Assembly (NCBI GenBank): GCA_017538105.1
Contig: JAFYJN010000099.1
Coordinates: forward strand, 1 to 64,000
Length of the DNA stretch: 64,000 nt
From: Prevotella sp.
GTDB lineage: Bacteria; Bacteroidota; Bacteroidia; Bacteroidales; Bacteroidaceae
Direction of reading: 5' to 3'
In this document: piece after piece, positions 55,367-64,000 of the stretch
Layout: each line of letters opens with the position of its first letter
Position numbering within the stretch: position 1 is the first letter of the stretch
Made by a program: the position numbers and the translations under genes
The notes under the pieces: model-generated
The model's input: only the letters and a program-made list of their open reading frames with translations
Database searches by the model: none
What the model was told of the DNA's origin: nothing

Positions 55367-56449
55367 ATGGCACTATCTGGAAATAAAGGAGAATGGAGCG
55401 AAATATATACACTGTTTCGTCTGCTAGGCGAGGGCAAAGTCTATGCAGGAGATGCAAATATGAACAAACTTGATTTGTATTATCCAATTCTCAATGTTAT
55501 TCGCGAAGAAAGTAAACGGTATGAGTTTAAGCCCAATGTACAGCAGAATATTGTGGTCATTGATGAGGGGGGCTGTGAATATGCGCGTATTTCAATGGAT
55601 AGGTTCATGAAAGAATCAAAATCGCTATTATATGCCATAAAGAGTACCAAAAAGCGTGCTTTCGAAATACCAAGTACTGAATCTTTTATGGATGAGATTG
55701 GTTGTTCAAAATTGAAAGCTCCGTCTAAAGACAAAGCAGATATTCACGTTGTTATTCATGACTTACGCACTAACATGACTCCTGAATTGGGTTTCAGTAT
55801 TAAATCGCAGTTAGGTAGTGCATCTACTTTGCTTAATGCGGGTGAAACAACAAACATCTGTTATCATGTTTTGGGAGGGTATATGTCAGATTCAGAGTTG
55901 AATGAAATCAACGATATAGAAGAACACTTACCTAGAATGTCAAAACTTGTAGAACGTGGCTATTCGTTAGAATACTCAGACATAGAACATCCTACGTTCA
56001 AAAATAATCTTATATTCCTTGATACATGTATGCCAGAATTCATTGCAGCTTGCTTGGTTTGTGATAGTATGCCAAATGCTACTTCATCCATTAAAGAAGC
56101 CGTGAAAATCGTAGCTTCTCAAAATCCTTTTGGTTTTACAGGAAAAGATGTTGAGGCTTTTTATGAACACAAGATGAAAGTTCTTCTTCTTGACTCTGCT
56201 TTAGGTATGACACCAGCAAAGGAATGGAAGGGAAGATATGATGCAAACGGCGGTTATCTCGTGGTTAAGAAAGACGGGGATATCGTCTGCTATCATTTCT
56301 ATAATCGTAACGACGTTGAAGACTATCTTTATAATAATACGCGTTTTGAACGAGCAAGCCGTAGTCGTTATCATTTTGGTTCTCTCTATCGTAAAAGTGA
56401 TGGTGGGGTCTATATTAATCTCAATTTACAGATTAGGTTTGTTAAATAA
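55367..56449 (+). CDS. HpaII-family type II restriction endonuclease
   Basis: The 360-aa protein opens MALSGNKGEWSEIYTLFRLL, matching the HpaII endonuclease family, and its length is close to that of R.HpaII. Family members cut CCGG. It follows the C5-methyltransferase gene by 9 nt, so the two form a protective pair. The DNA is AT-rich, consistent with transfer. A palindromic structure lies downstream. No Vsr-type repair gene is seen. Confidence 0.88.
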   Translation: MALSGNKGEWSEIYTLFRLLGEGKVYAGDANMNKLDLYYPILNVIREESKRYEFKPNVQQNIVVIDEGGCEYARISMDRFMKESKSLLYAIKSTKKRAFEIPSTESFMDEIGCSKLKAPSKDKADIHVVIHDLRTNMTPELGFSIKSQLGSASTLLNAGETTNICYHVLGGYMSDSELNEINDIEEHLPRMSKLVERGYSLEYSDIEHPTFKNNLIFLDTCMPEFIAACLVCDSMPNATSSIKEAVKIVASQNPFGFTGKDVEAFYEHKMKVLLLDSALGMTPAKEWKGRYDANGGYLVVKKDGDIVCYHFYNRNDVEDYLYNNTRFERASRSRYHFGSLYRKSDGGVYINLNLQIRFVK

Positions 56450-56609
56450 AGTCATTCGCCGTTACCATAGATACCAATAACGTTGAAAATAGCATTTTTT
56501 GCGCTATTGGATTAAAATTGCCCACCAAAAAACTTTAAAATCTTTGAGCAAACCGGGCGAAAAGCAAAGAGAGCTTTTCCAAGTTGCCGCCTACATTCTA
56601 TATAAAAAC

Positions 56610-56678
56610 ACCATTATTGCGTATCTGGATTGGCTTTTAGGGGATTGACAATGATTCTTCCTTATACGCAATAATGGT
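56610..56678. repeat. 15-bp perfect inverted repeat with 39-nt spacer
   Basis: ACCATTATTGCGTAT (56610-56624) and its exact complement at 56664-56678. It lies between the restriction gene and a convergent gene, so it may terminate both, but the long spacer is unusual for a terminator. Confidence 0.8.
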
Positions 56679-56714
56679 ATTCAGTAAATAATCTTGAAAA
56701 AAGGTTTCACCACG

Positions 56715-57170
56715 CTATTCGGTGAAGATGAAATCCGTGGTGGCTCCGTTCACATTGTGGAATGTGCCTTCGAAGATGTATCCGGCTTCGCAAACATCAC
56801 CCTCGCCCACAAAAGTGCCTTTTTTCTTGCCGTGGGCATCATAGGAGTTGACCACTAAATAACCGAAACCATCGTTGTCAAGTCTCGATTGCTTGGTGTC
56901 TACCTTGAGCGTGCTGCGTACCGTCTTGCCTCCCATGCGGTAGGTCAAGGTGCCGCTGGTGCCTCGTAGGTTCATCTTGGCATTGTTCACGTTTCCTATG
57001 CGTCCGGTCAAGCGCAATCTGAAGTATACTGTCAGCGCCTTGGCTTCTGACGGGGCTTCACGTGGGGTGGGGTCTTCGGTGAGGTGCCCCGATGCAATGG
57101 CTGGTGTAAGCAGCGCTGTGGCCACCAAGATGGTAGAGACCATGATGAGATTTGTCTTTTTCATGTTCAT
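56715..57170 (-). CDS. Hypothetical secreted protein
   Basis: The 151-aa protein has a signal peptide ending around ALLTPAIASG. The mature beta-rich region has no recognised family; it includes YRMGGKTVRSTLKVDTKQSRLD and FEGTFHNVNGATTDF. MKKTN two codons in is an equally possible start. It is convergent with the restriction gene and 42 nt downstream of the patatin-like gene on the same strand. Confidence 0.7.
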   Translation of the reverse strand: MNMKKTNLIMVSTILVATALLTPAIASGHLTEDPTPREAPSEAKALTVYFRLRLTGRIGNVNNAKMNLRGTSGTLTYRMGGKTVRSTLKVDTKQSRLDNDGFGYLVVNSYDAHGKKKGTFVGEGDVCEAGYIFEGTFHNVNGATTDFIFTE

Positions 57171-57212
57171 TTTTTGAGGTTTATAGTTTTGATATGTACT
57201 GAAAAGTAGACT

Positions 57213-58058
57213 TTAGGTCGAGAGGAAGGTGCGAACGGCGGCTACCATTTCTTCGCCTTTTTTCCTGCCAATGTCGTACACGCGCTGCATCTTTTCGGCA
57301 TCGTGCTCCACATGGCCGATGACCAATGGCTCGTCAGGACAGATGACCAGAATGGCTCCCTCGCGCTCTCGCAGCGCCACGTAGGCCAGCTGCTCGTTGT
57401 ACATCTCATGGCGACGCGCCAATGCCTCCACGGCCTTGGGGTATTTGCGCAGGTTCCAACGCATCAACGGCATGAAACGGGTGGGGCGCTTCACAAACCC
57501 CTCAGGCTGAGTCAGGATGACCACATTACGCTCAAAACCAAACCGCTCCATAGCGGCCAGGGGGATACTGTCGGTGATGCCGCCATCGAGCAACTTCTTT
57601 CCTTCCAGCTCTACAACACGCGACACGACGGGCATAGATGCGGAGGCGCGTATCCAGTCGTAACAGTCGTCATCGGCCACTGTCAACTCCTTATAGACAG
57701 CCTCGCCCGTCTCCACGTCGGTGCAGACAACATAAAACGCCATGGGATTGGCCTCGAAGGCGTCACCATCGAAGGGGTCGTATTTCGTGGGCATCTCATG
57801 GTAGGCAAACTGGGCATTGAAGATGTCGCCACTCTTTAACCATGACCGCACGCTGCAATAGCGGGGGTCTTTGCTGAACCGTTTATTGTAACGGATGGCG
57901 CGACCTGGCTGACGTGACTTATAGTTACAACCGAAAGCGGCACCGGCCGACACGCCGATAACGCCGTCGAACTCGATGCCGTTTTCCATCCATACGTCCA
58001 TGATGCCGGCGCTGAACAGCCCGCGCATGGCACCACCTTCCAATACCAGTCCGGTCAT
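57213..58058 (-). CDS. Patatin-like phospholipase
   Basis: The 281-aa protein shows the patatin pattern: oxyanion-loop GGAMRG, catalytic Ser in GVSAGA (~residue 39) and the dyad Asp in DGGITDS (~167). Such enzymes hydrolyse acyl esters of phospholipids. I chose the ATG at 58056-58058, since the longer frame runs into TCTCACC-type repeats. It lies 122 nt after the fumarase gene on the same strand. Confidence 0.9.
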   Translation of the reverse strand: MTGLVLEGGAMRGLFSAGIMDVWMENGIEFDGVIGVSAGAAFGCNYKSRQPGRAIRYNKRFSKDPRYCSVRSWLKSGDIFNAQFAYHEMPTKYDPFDGDAFEANPMAFYVVCTDVETGEAVYKELTVADDDCYDWIRASASMPVVSRVVELEGKKLLDGGITDSIPLAAMERFGFERNVVILTQPEGFVKRPTRFMPLMRWNLRKYPKAVEALARRHEMYNEQLAYVALREREGAILVICPDEPLVIGHVEHDAEKMQRVYDIGRKKGEEMVAAVRTFLST

Positions 58059-58065
58059 AGTTCTA

Positions 58066-58180
58066 GAGGTGAGGGGTAAGAGGTGAGGGGTAAGAAGCAA
58101 GCGACTTGCAGTTGAACATCAATGAAATAGTCCGCAGCAGGGTGATCTCTCACCTCTTACCCCTCACAACTCACCACTCC
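58066..58180 (-). repeat. TCTCACC/CCTTACC heptamer spacers
   Basis: Two short runs of TCTCACC, TCTTACC and CCTCACC heptamers (inverted at 58066-58090, direct at 58147-58180) flank a non-repeat core between the fumarase and patatin genes. Confidence 0.75.
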
Positions 58181-59806
58181 TTACAACGTCTTAAAGAAAT
58201 CGTTACCCTTGTCGTCAACGAGGATGAAGGCGGGGAAGTCTTCCACGCGAATCTTCCAGATGGCTTCCATCCCCAACTCGGGATATTCCACACACTCAAT
58301 CGACTTGATGCTCTCCTGCGACAGCACGGCGGCAACACCACCGATGGTGCCGAGGTAGAAACCACCATGTTTCTGGCAGGCGTCGGTGACCACCTGACTG
58401 CGGTTGCCTTTGGCAATCATCACCAACGAAGCACCATGGTCCTGGAACTCGTCCACATAGGGATCCATGCGGTTGGCCGTGGTCGGTCCCATGGAGCCGC
58501 AGGGATAGCCTTCGGGAGTCTTGGCAGGTCCGGCATAGAGCACGGGGTGTTCCTTGAAATAGGCAGGTATGTCCTCGCCAGCGTCCAGACGGGCCTTCAG
58601 CTTGGCATGGGCGATATCGCGGGCGACGATGATGGTACCGTTCAGGTTCACACGTGTCGACACGGGATATTTGGTCAACTCCTTACGGACGGCATCGATG
58701 CCTTCGTCAAGATTGATGGTGATGCCTTTGCCACCCTCACCGGGACGGCAGAGCTCCTCGGGAATCAGTTCGCAGGGGTTGCTGTCCATCTTCTCCAACC
58801 ACACGCCGTCGGCATTAATCTTGGCCTTGATGTTGCGGTCGGCGCTACACGAAACACCCATGCCGATGGGGCAGGAGGCTCCGTGGCGCGGCAGACGAAT
58901 AACGCGGATGTCATGAGCCAGGGCCTTACCGCCGAACTGGGCACCCAGACCAATCTTTGCTGCTTCCTTGAGTAATTTCTCCTCCAGGTCGATGTCGCGG
59001 AAAGCACGACCGGTCTCGTCGCCAGTGGTGGGCAGACTGTCGTAATACTTGATGGAGGCGAGCTTCACGGTCAAGAGGTTCTTTTCTGCGGACGTGCCAC
59101 CGATGACAAAGGCGATGTGGTAGGGCGGACAGGCGGCAGTGCCCAACGACTTCATCTTCTCCACCAGGAAGGGGAGTAGCGTGCCTTCGTTCTGGATGGT
59201 GGCCTTGGTCATGGGGTAGAAATAGGTCTTGTTGGCGGAACCGCCACCCTTGGCGACCATCACGAAGCGGTATTCGCAACCTTCCACGGCTTCGATGTCA
59301 ATCTGGGCGGGCAGGTTGCAACGGGTGTTCACCTCGTCGTACATGTTCAACGGGGCGTTCTGCGAATACCGCAGGTTCTCCTGGGTAAACGTGTTATACA
59401 CGCCCAGGCTCAAGGCTTCTTCATCCTCGAAACCAGTCCATACCTGCTGACCTTTCTCACCGTGGATGATGGCGGTGCCAGTGTCCTGACAGAAGGGGAG
59501 GATGCCCTTGCAGGCCACATCGGCATTGCGCAGGAACTGCAGAGCCACGTATTTGTCGTTTTCACTGGCTTCGGGGTCGCTCAGGATGGCGGCCACCTGC
59601 TCGTTATGGCTCCGGCGAAGCATGAACTCCACATCGTGGAAAGCTTCCTGGGCCAACAGGGTGAGGGCTTCCTTGCTCACCTTCAGAATGGGATGTCCTT
59701 CAAACTCGCCCATGCTGACGCCTTCTTTCGTCAACAGGCGGTATTCTGTGTCGTCTTGCCCCAACTGAAACATGGGGGCGTACTTGAATGCTGGTGTTGT
59801 TGCCAT
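58181..59806 (-). CDS. Class I fumarate hydratase
   Basis: The 541-aa enzyme interconverts fumarate and malate and belongs to the iron-sulfur class I (FumA/FumB) family. It shows the [12 protein letters not shown] motif near residue 100, [34 protein letters not shown] and a C-terminal [15 protein letters not shown] region. Conserved cysteines for the cluster are present (in PFCQDTG, ACPPYH and SCPIG). It runs from the same strand as the patatin gene. Confidence 0.94.
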   Translation of the reverse strand: MATTPAFKYAPMFQLGQDDTEYRLLTKEGVSMGEFEGHPILKVSKEALTLLAQEAFHDVEFMLRRSHNEQVAAILSDPEASENDKYVALQFLRNADVACKGILPFCQDTGTAIIHGEKGQQVWTGFEDEEALSLGVYNTFTQENLRYSQNAPLNMYDEVNTRCNLPAQIDIEAVEGCEYRFVMVAKGGGSANKTYFYPMTKATIQNEGTLLPFLVEKMKSLGTAACPPYHIAFVIGGTSAEKNLLTVKLASIKYYDSLPTTGDETGRAFRDIDLEEKLLKEAAKIGLGAQFGGKALAHDIRVIRLPRHGASCPIGMGVSCSADRNIKAKINADGVWLEKMDSNPCELIPEELCRPGEGGKGITINLDEGIDAVRKELTKYPVSTRVNLNGTIIVARDIAHAKLKARLDAGEDIPAYFKEHPVLYAGPAKTPEGYPCGSMGPTTANRMDPYVDEFQDHGASLVMIAKGNRSQVVTDACQKHGGFYLGTIGGVAAVLSQESIKSIECVEYPELGMEAIWKIRVEDFPAFILVDDKGNDFFKTL

Positions 59807-59861
59807 AATGATTATAATGTTTAGTGTATACTGTTATTCTCTGTTGAATACTCCTCAGGCT

Positions 59862-59945
59862 ATTCTCTCACCTCTCACCTCTCACCCCTCACCTCTTCCT
59901 TACCCTCCCTTTGGGAGGGCCAGGGTGGGTTATAGGGCCAGGGAG
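59862..59945 (-). repeat. Heptamers plus CCCTCCC/GGGAGGG hairpin element
   Basis: TCTCACC, TCTCACC, TCTCACC, CCTCACC units run to 59893; a CCCTCCC-TTT-GGGAGGG hairpin with GGGTGGGTT follows at 59903-59930, just downstream of the M16 protease stop. Confidence 0.75.
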
Positions 59946-59949
59946 GGGG

Positions 59950-62856
59950 CTAATACCCAAATATCTCCTCCGTGCTCAGCCTGCGTATCTGACCAATCTT
60001 CTCCAATGCCTCCATGTCGAGTTCTTTCTCGTCACCGAGGATGACATAACGATACGGTTTCCGGGCTATCATCTGCTGCTCAAACTTCACGATGTCTTGC
60101 AGCGTCAGATCGGGCAGGGCTTCGTAGATACGCTCGTCTATATCATAGTCGATACCGAGACGCTGGGCCGACAGCCAAGCATTGATCAGACTGAACTTCG
60201 TGGTGCGCTCCGTGGCAAGACGTTTCGTCAAAGCGTCCTTGGCGATGCTGAAGGCGGCATCGCTCTGAGGGATGGTGTCGAGAATGGTGTTGAACTGTTG
60301 GACACAGTCCATCATCTTGTCGTTCTGGGTGATGATGTGGGTGAAGAAATACTCGGGATTGTCCTTCCAACTGGGCTCCACGTAGGCGGCGTAGGCATTG
60401 TAGGCCAGACCGCGGGCTTCGCGCAACTCCTGGAACACGATGGTGTTCATGCCTCCGCCGAAATACTCGTTGAACAGGGCTTTCACAGCGGCTTCCCTGG
60501 GCTGCCACATCCTGCGCTCGTTGTGAACCATGCGCATGTAGATGTTTTTGGCATCGTAGGGGGCGATGAACACTTCGTTTTGAGGAGTCTCCTCCATCGT
60601 GTAACGGCGTCCCTCGGGGGCGGGAAGGAAGGTCTTGCCCGTCTTGTGATGCTTAGTGACGGCTTTTGCCAATTCCTGCTCACTCATCGGACCGTAATAC
60701 AATAGGGTGTGCTCATATTGCGACAGGTTCTTCAAGAGGTCGAGCAACTCCTGCGGGTCTTGCTGGCGCATCTGCTCTATCGACAGCATATTGCGATAGG
60801 GATTGTAAGGACCGTAGATACTGTATTGCACCAAATAGGAGAAATTGCTCTGCTGGTTGAGCTTGGCATCGGCACGCTCCTTCTCGGTCAACTGAATATA
60901 TTGCTCCCACGCGTCTTTGTCAACCTTGGCATTCTGCAGGACATCTTCCAACAGGGCAAGGGCCTGGGGCATGTTCTCACTGAGACCACGCAGGGTGACG
61001 TTGATGGTGCGCGTGCCTACGTTGATGCTGTAGCTGCACGCCAGCTTGTAGAACTGCTGCTTAATCTGCTCGTTCGTCAGTTTGTTGGTTCCCAGGTATT
61101 CCAGATAGGGCGCGGCATAGCTGTATTTCAGGTTCGACTCCTCACCGAACTTGTATTCAAACGACATCTGGAAACGACCGTTTTCGGTGTTCTTCACATA
61201 GATGTAGGGGATGTTCTTCGAGGTCTTGCCGAAGGTGAGGTCGCGCTGGAAATCGACGAAACGGGGTTGGATAGGCTCCACCTGGGTCGACTGGATGTCT
61301 TGCACAAACTGGCTCATCATGTCGCGGTTGGTGGGGATGGCGGTGATGGCGGGCTTGTCAATCTTCTTCAGGTTGGGGTCTTCACCCTGCCGTTTGTACA
61401 CCACCACGTAGTTGTCGCGGAAATGACGGGCCACGAAGTCCATCACCTGCTGCTTCGTCATCTTCGAGATACGGTCGAGATAACCCACCTGCTGCTGCCA
61501 GGGTATTTCGTTGATGTAGGTCTGCACAAACTGGTTGGCACGATAGCGGTTGTTCTCCAATGCGTTGTAGTAATCCAACTTGGCATTGTTGATGACGGAT
61601 GGCAATAGGTCGTCGGAGAAATCGCCACGCTTCAGTTTGTCAATCTCGCCCAACAACAGGTTCTTCACTTCATCAAGTGTCTGACCGTCCTTTGGTGTGC
61701 CGGCAAGGATAAAGGCGCAGTAGTCGCGAAGGGCTTCGCTGCCGCCCCAGGCCTGCAACATCTTCATCTGTTGGTTGATGTTCAGGTCAATCAAACCAGC
61801 GGTGCCGTTGCTCAACATGTTCTCTACCACCCGTAGGGTGTCTGCCTGCAAGGAGTTGCCACGGTCGAAACGCCAACCCATCCACAACGTCTCGGCCTCC
61901 AGACCATAGACGGTGGTGTCGCGCGGCGCGGTGATGGGAGCCATGGCGGGGAACACGGGCTGTCGAACGTCGGCACCGGGTTGCCAACTGCCGAAATACT
62001 TGTCAATGAGGGCTATCACCTGGTCGGGGTCGAAATCGCCGGCCATACAGATGGCGACGTTGTTCGGGCGGTACCACTTGTCAAAGTAATTCTTGATGTT
62101 CGTTATCGACGGATTCTTCAAGTGTTCCTGTGTGCCGATGGTGGTCTGTGTGCCATAGGGGTGGGTGGGGAAGAGCATCTTGCTCATCGACTCCCACAAC
62201 TTCCGCTGGTCTTGGGCGATGCCGATGTTATACTCCTCATACACGGCTTCCAACTCGGTGTGGAAACCGCGGATTACCATGTTCTGGAAACGGTCCGACT
62301 GTATCTTCGCCCAGTTCTCAACCTCGTTCGAGGGGATGTCCTCGGTGTAGCACGTCACGTCGTTCGACGTGTAGGCGTTGGTACCCTCGGCACCGATGGC
62401 CGACATCAATTTGTCGTATTCATTGGGGATGAAATATTGGGCGGCCAACTGCGACACGCTGTCTATCTCGTGGTATTTCTGACGGCGAAGGGCTGGGTCG
62501 GTAATCTGACGGTACTCCTCATAACGTGTCTGGATTTCATCCAGGAAAGGCTTCTCGGCCATGTGGTCACTGACACCGAACTTGTCGGTGCCCTTGAACA
62601 TCAGGTGCTCCAAATAATGGGCCAGACCGGTAGTCTCCGAGGGGTCGTTCTTCGAACCGGTGCGCACGGCGATGAAGGTCTGAATCCTCGGCTTCTCCTT
62701 GTTCACCGACAGATAAACAGTCAGACCATTATCCAACGTGTAGATGCGGGCCTGCATCAAGTCTCCTTGCACCGTTTCATACGGGTAGTCCTTCGCTTGC
62801 AGGGATGAAAGTCCCGTAGCAGCCAATAACAGCAATAAAAATTTCCTAAGTTTCAT
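59950..62856 (-). CDS. M16-family zinc metalloprotease (two-domain)
   Basis: The 968-aa protein has a signal peptide ending SLQA, an inverted zinc motif HYLEH near residue 77 with downstream glutamate, and a second inactive-looking M16 domain in the C-terminal half (GGGMNTIVFQELREARGLAY). It should be a periplasmic or envelope protease that degrades peptides. The ATG at 62854-62856 is preferred because the signal peptide begins there; the longer frame starts at the promoter. Upstream TCTCACC heptamers lie in the leader. Confidence 0.9.
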   Translation of the reverse strand: MKLRKFLLLLLAATGLSSLQAKDYPYETVQGDLMQARIYTLDNGLTVYLSVNKEKPRIQTFIAVRTGSKNDPSETTGLAHYLEHLMFKGTDKFGVSDHMAEKPFLDEIQTRYEEYRQITDPALRRQKYHEIDSVSQLAAQYFIPNEYDKLMSAIGAEGTNAYTSNDVTCYTEDIPSNEVENWAKIQSDRFQNMVIRGFHTELEAVYEEYNIGIAQDQRKLWESMSKMLFPTHPYGTQTTIGTQEHLKNPSITNIKNYFDKWYRPNNVAICMAGDFDPDQVIALIDKYFGSWQPGADVRQPVFPAMAPITAPRDTTVYGLEAETLWMGWRFDRGNSLQADTLRVVENMLSNGTAGLIDLNINQQMKMLQAWGGSEALRDYCAFILAGTPKDGQTLDEVKNLLLGEIDKLKRGDFSDDLLPSVINNAKLDYYNALENNRYRANQFVQTYINEIPWQQQVGYLDRISKMTKQQVMDFVARHFRDNYVVVYKRQGEDPNLKKIDKPAITAIPTNRDMMSQFVQDIQSTQVEPIQPRFVDFQRDLTFGKTSKNIPYIYVKNTENGRFQMSFEYKFGEESNLKYSYAAPYLEYLGTNKLTNEQIKQQFYKLACSYSINVGTRTINVTLRGLSENMPQALALLEDVLQNAKVDKDAWEQYIQLTEKERADAKLNQQSNFSYLVQYSIYGPYNPYRNMLSIEQMRQQDPQELLDLLKNLSQYEHTLLYYGPMSEQELAKAVTKHHKTGKTFLPAPEGRRYTMEETPQNEVFIAPYDAKNIYMRMVHNERRMWQPREAAVKALFNEYFGGGMNTIVFQELREARGLAYNAYAAYVEPSWKDNPEYFFTHIITQNDKMMDCVQQFNTILDTIPQSDAAFSIAKDALTKRLATERTTKFSLINAWLSAQRLGIDYDIDERIYEALPDLTLQDIVKFEQQMIARKPYRYVILGDEKELDMEALEKIGQIRRLSTEEIFGY

Positions 62857-62904
62857 ATTTATTTGGTTTTTCATTTTCACTTCACCTCTCACCTCTTTAT
62901 TCTG

Positions 62905-62912
62905 CAAAGTTA
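62905..62912 (-). promoter_or_regulatory. Bacteroidetes -7 promoter box of M16 gene (TAACTTTG)
   Basis: Minus-strand TAACTTTG, ~49 nt upstream of the chosen ATG. Confidence 0.65.
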
Positions 62913-63087
62913 ATGATAAAAAATAAAAAACATAGCCTTTTCATAGAATATAATTTGGGAAAACTTCTTTTCCAGGGAAAAAAGCCAGAAAGAGACGGAA
63001 TGGATGGTCACCATCCCAGTGTTCCATCTACGGCACTATAGGCGCCTTCTAATAGTTCTGAAAACAATACTAACCAATTAAAAATAT

Positions 63088-63130
63088 ATAATAGTGGAAA
63101 TGACACCCGTCATTTCCACTATTATTATCT
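63088..63130 (-). terminator. Terminator of asnB
   Basis: A 17-bp perfect stem around a 4-nt loop (63088-63104 with 63109-63125, core GTGGAAATGAC) is followed on the minus strand by ATATTTTTAATT. It ends the asparagine synthase gene. Confidence 0.8.
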
Positions 63131-63134
63131 CCTC

Positions 63135-63200
63135 CTCTTTCCCCTCCCTATGTGGGTTCTTTTCCCCTCCCTTTGGGAGGGATAGGGTGGGTTTTAGGGT
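63135..63200. repeat. CCCTCCC/GGGAGGG hairpin element
   Basis: CCCTCCCTATGTGGG and CCCTCCCTTTGGGAGGG with trailing GGGTGGG, in the gap between asnB and its terminator. Confidence 0.7.
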
Positions 63201-63212
63201 TTAGGTGGGTCT

Positions 63213-64000
63213 TCAATACGCCTGCTCATGCACACCCTTGACAGCACGACCACTCGGGTCGTTCATATTCTTGAAGGCCTCATCCCATTCCAGGGCGATA
63301 GCGGTGGAACAAGCCACGCTGGCCTCACTGGGCACGCTGCGTGCAGCGGAGTCTGAGGGGAAATGCTCAGCAAAGATGCTGCGGTAGTAATACTCTTCTT
63401 TGTTCTTCGGCGGGTTGATGGGGAAACGCTCGGCAGCATGCTCCATCTGCTCGTCGCTGACGGCCTCGGCAGTAATGCGTTTTAGCGTGTCTATCCATGA
63501 GTAACCGACACCGTCGCTGAACTGTTCTTTCTGGCGCCAAGCCACCTCGGATGGTAACATGTCGGCGAAAGCTTCGCGAACGATACGCTTCTCCATCGTG
63601 GTGCCAGGACACATCTTCGCCTCAGGGTTCGTGCGCATGGCGACATCTAAAAACTCCTTATCGAGGAAGGGCACACGACCTTCGACACCCCAGGCCGACA
63701 GACTCTTGTTGGCACGCAGACAGTCGTAGAGATAAAGCTTGCTGAGTTTGCGTACGGTCTCTTCGTGAAATGCCTTGGCATCGGGAGCCTTGTGGAAATA
63801 GAGATAACCGCCGAAAATCTCATCGGCACCCTCGCCGGAGAGTACCATCTTGATGCCCATCGATTTGATAACGCGAGCCAACAGGTACATCGGAGTGGAG
63901 GCACGGACAGTGGTGACATCGTAGGTCTCTATGAAATAGATGACATCGCGCAAGGCATCAAGACCTTCCTGGATGGTGTAGTTAATCTCATGATGTACGG
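63213..64000 (-). CDS. asnB: Asparagine synthase B, C-terminal part (partial)
   Basis: The visible 262 codons are the C-terminal synthetase domain of a glutamine-dependent asparagine synthase. Features are IRDVIY-like, RASTPMYLL, LSGEGADEIFGGY, GVEGRVPFLDKEF and a terminal YYYRSIFAEHFP. The N-terminal glutaminase domain lies beyond the window: the frame is open to base 64000 and reads VHHEINYTIQEGLDALRDV before the apparent start. The end PSGRAVKGVHEQAY is normal. A perfect hairpin terminator follows. Confidence 0.92.
   Translation of the reverse strand, partial: VHHEINYTIQEGLDALRDVIYFIETYDVTTVRASTPMYLLARVIKSMGIKMVLSGEGADEIFGGYLYFHKAPDAKAFHEETVRKLSKLYLYDCLRANKSLSAWGVEGRVPFLDKEFLDVAMRTNPEAKMCPGTTMEKRIVREAFADMLPSEVAWRQKEQFSDGVGYSWIDTLKRITAEAVSDEQMEHAAERFPINPPKNKEEYYYRSIFAEHFPSDSAARSVPSEASVACSTAIALEWDEAFKNMNDPSGRAVKGVHEQAY

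Overview
The window looks like chromosomal DNA of a Bacteroidales bacterium, most likely a Prevotella-type (Segatella/Xylanibacter) gut or rumen species. Evidence: Bacteroidetes promoters (-7 box TAnnTTTG) precede many genes. Fkp, fused MurF-Alr, BtuG-like, DUF4919, GSCFA, PnuT and class II ribonucleotide reductase genes are all present. Several secreted proteins end in the Prevotella-style C-terminal module (LxGxR...G...NGKK). All calls come from reading the sequence; no database search was run.

Layout. 1-6.3 kb: a membrane-anchored AraC-type regulator, a secreted LRR-like protein followed by a small acidic peptide gene, a lipoprotein gene split by an in-frame amber codon, and another lipoprotein. 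6.1-21.3 kb (minus strand): a cobalamin locus. Cobalamin riboswitch 2 leads btuB, a btuG-like surface lipoprotein, a secreted protein and a 1859-aa multidomain secreted protein. A separate cobalamin riboswitch with its own promoter then leads a 1419-aa secreted protein and a second small acidic peptide. 21.8 kb: tRNA-Arg(TCT). 22-28.7 kb: a two-domain esterase, M3 peptidase, SDR epimerase and a DUF4919 protein. 28.8-37.8 kb: a probable four-gene operon yfhO-like / fkp / GSCFA / murF-alr. 37.9-41.9 kb: an ExuT-like MFS transporter with an unusual AT-rich insert, two lipoproteins and a nitroreductase. 42-49.5 kb: B12-dependent ribonucleotide reductase, folB, an amidase, an MCE-domain protein and dnaA, with an AT-rich upstream region. 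50-53.2 kb (minus): TPP riboswitch, thiamine TonB receptor and PnuT. 53.4-56.5 kb: a candidate structured RNA and a HpaII-like restriction-modification pair. 56.7-64 kb (minus): a secreted protein, patatin-like protein, class I fumarase, M16 protease and a partial asnB.

How it fits together. Two vitamin-scavenging systems, B12 and thiamine, sit under their own riboswitches. The B12-dependent reductase makes cobalamin import relevant to DNA synthesis. The cobalamin locus carries far more surface-protein coding capacity (more than 3,600 aa beyond BtuB and BtuG) than uptake obviously needs, and one part has an independent riboswitch; this is the most interesting system here.

The intergenic spaces carry an unusual set of degenerate 7-nt and 8-nt tandem arrays (TCATCAC, TCTCACC, GGTAAAAR, GGTnGTTT, CCAAACTC, TTTTAATC types) and a dispersed CCCTCCC-TTT-GGGAGGG hairpin element. 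In several places the arrays run into genes and supply the N-terminus, the C-terminus or an internal segment.
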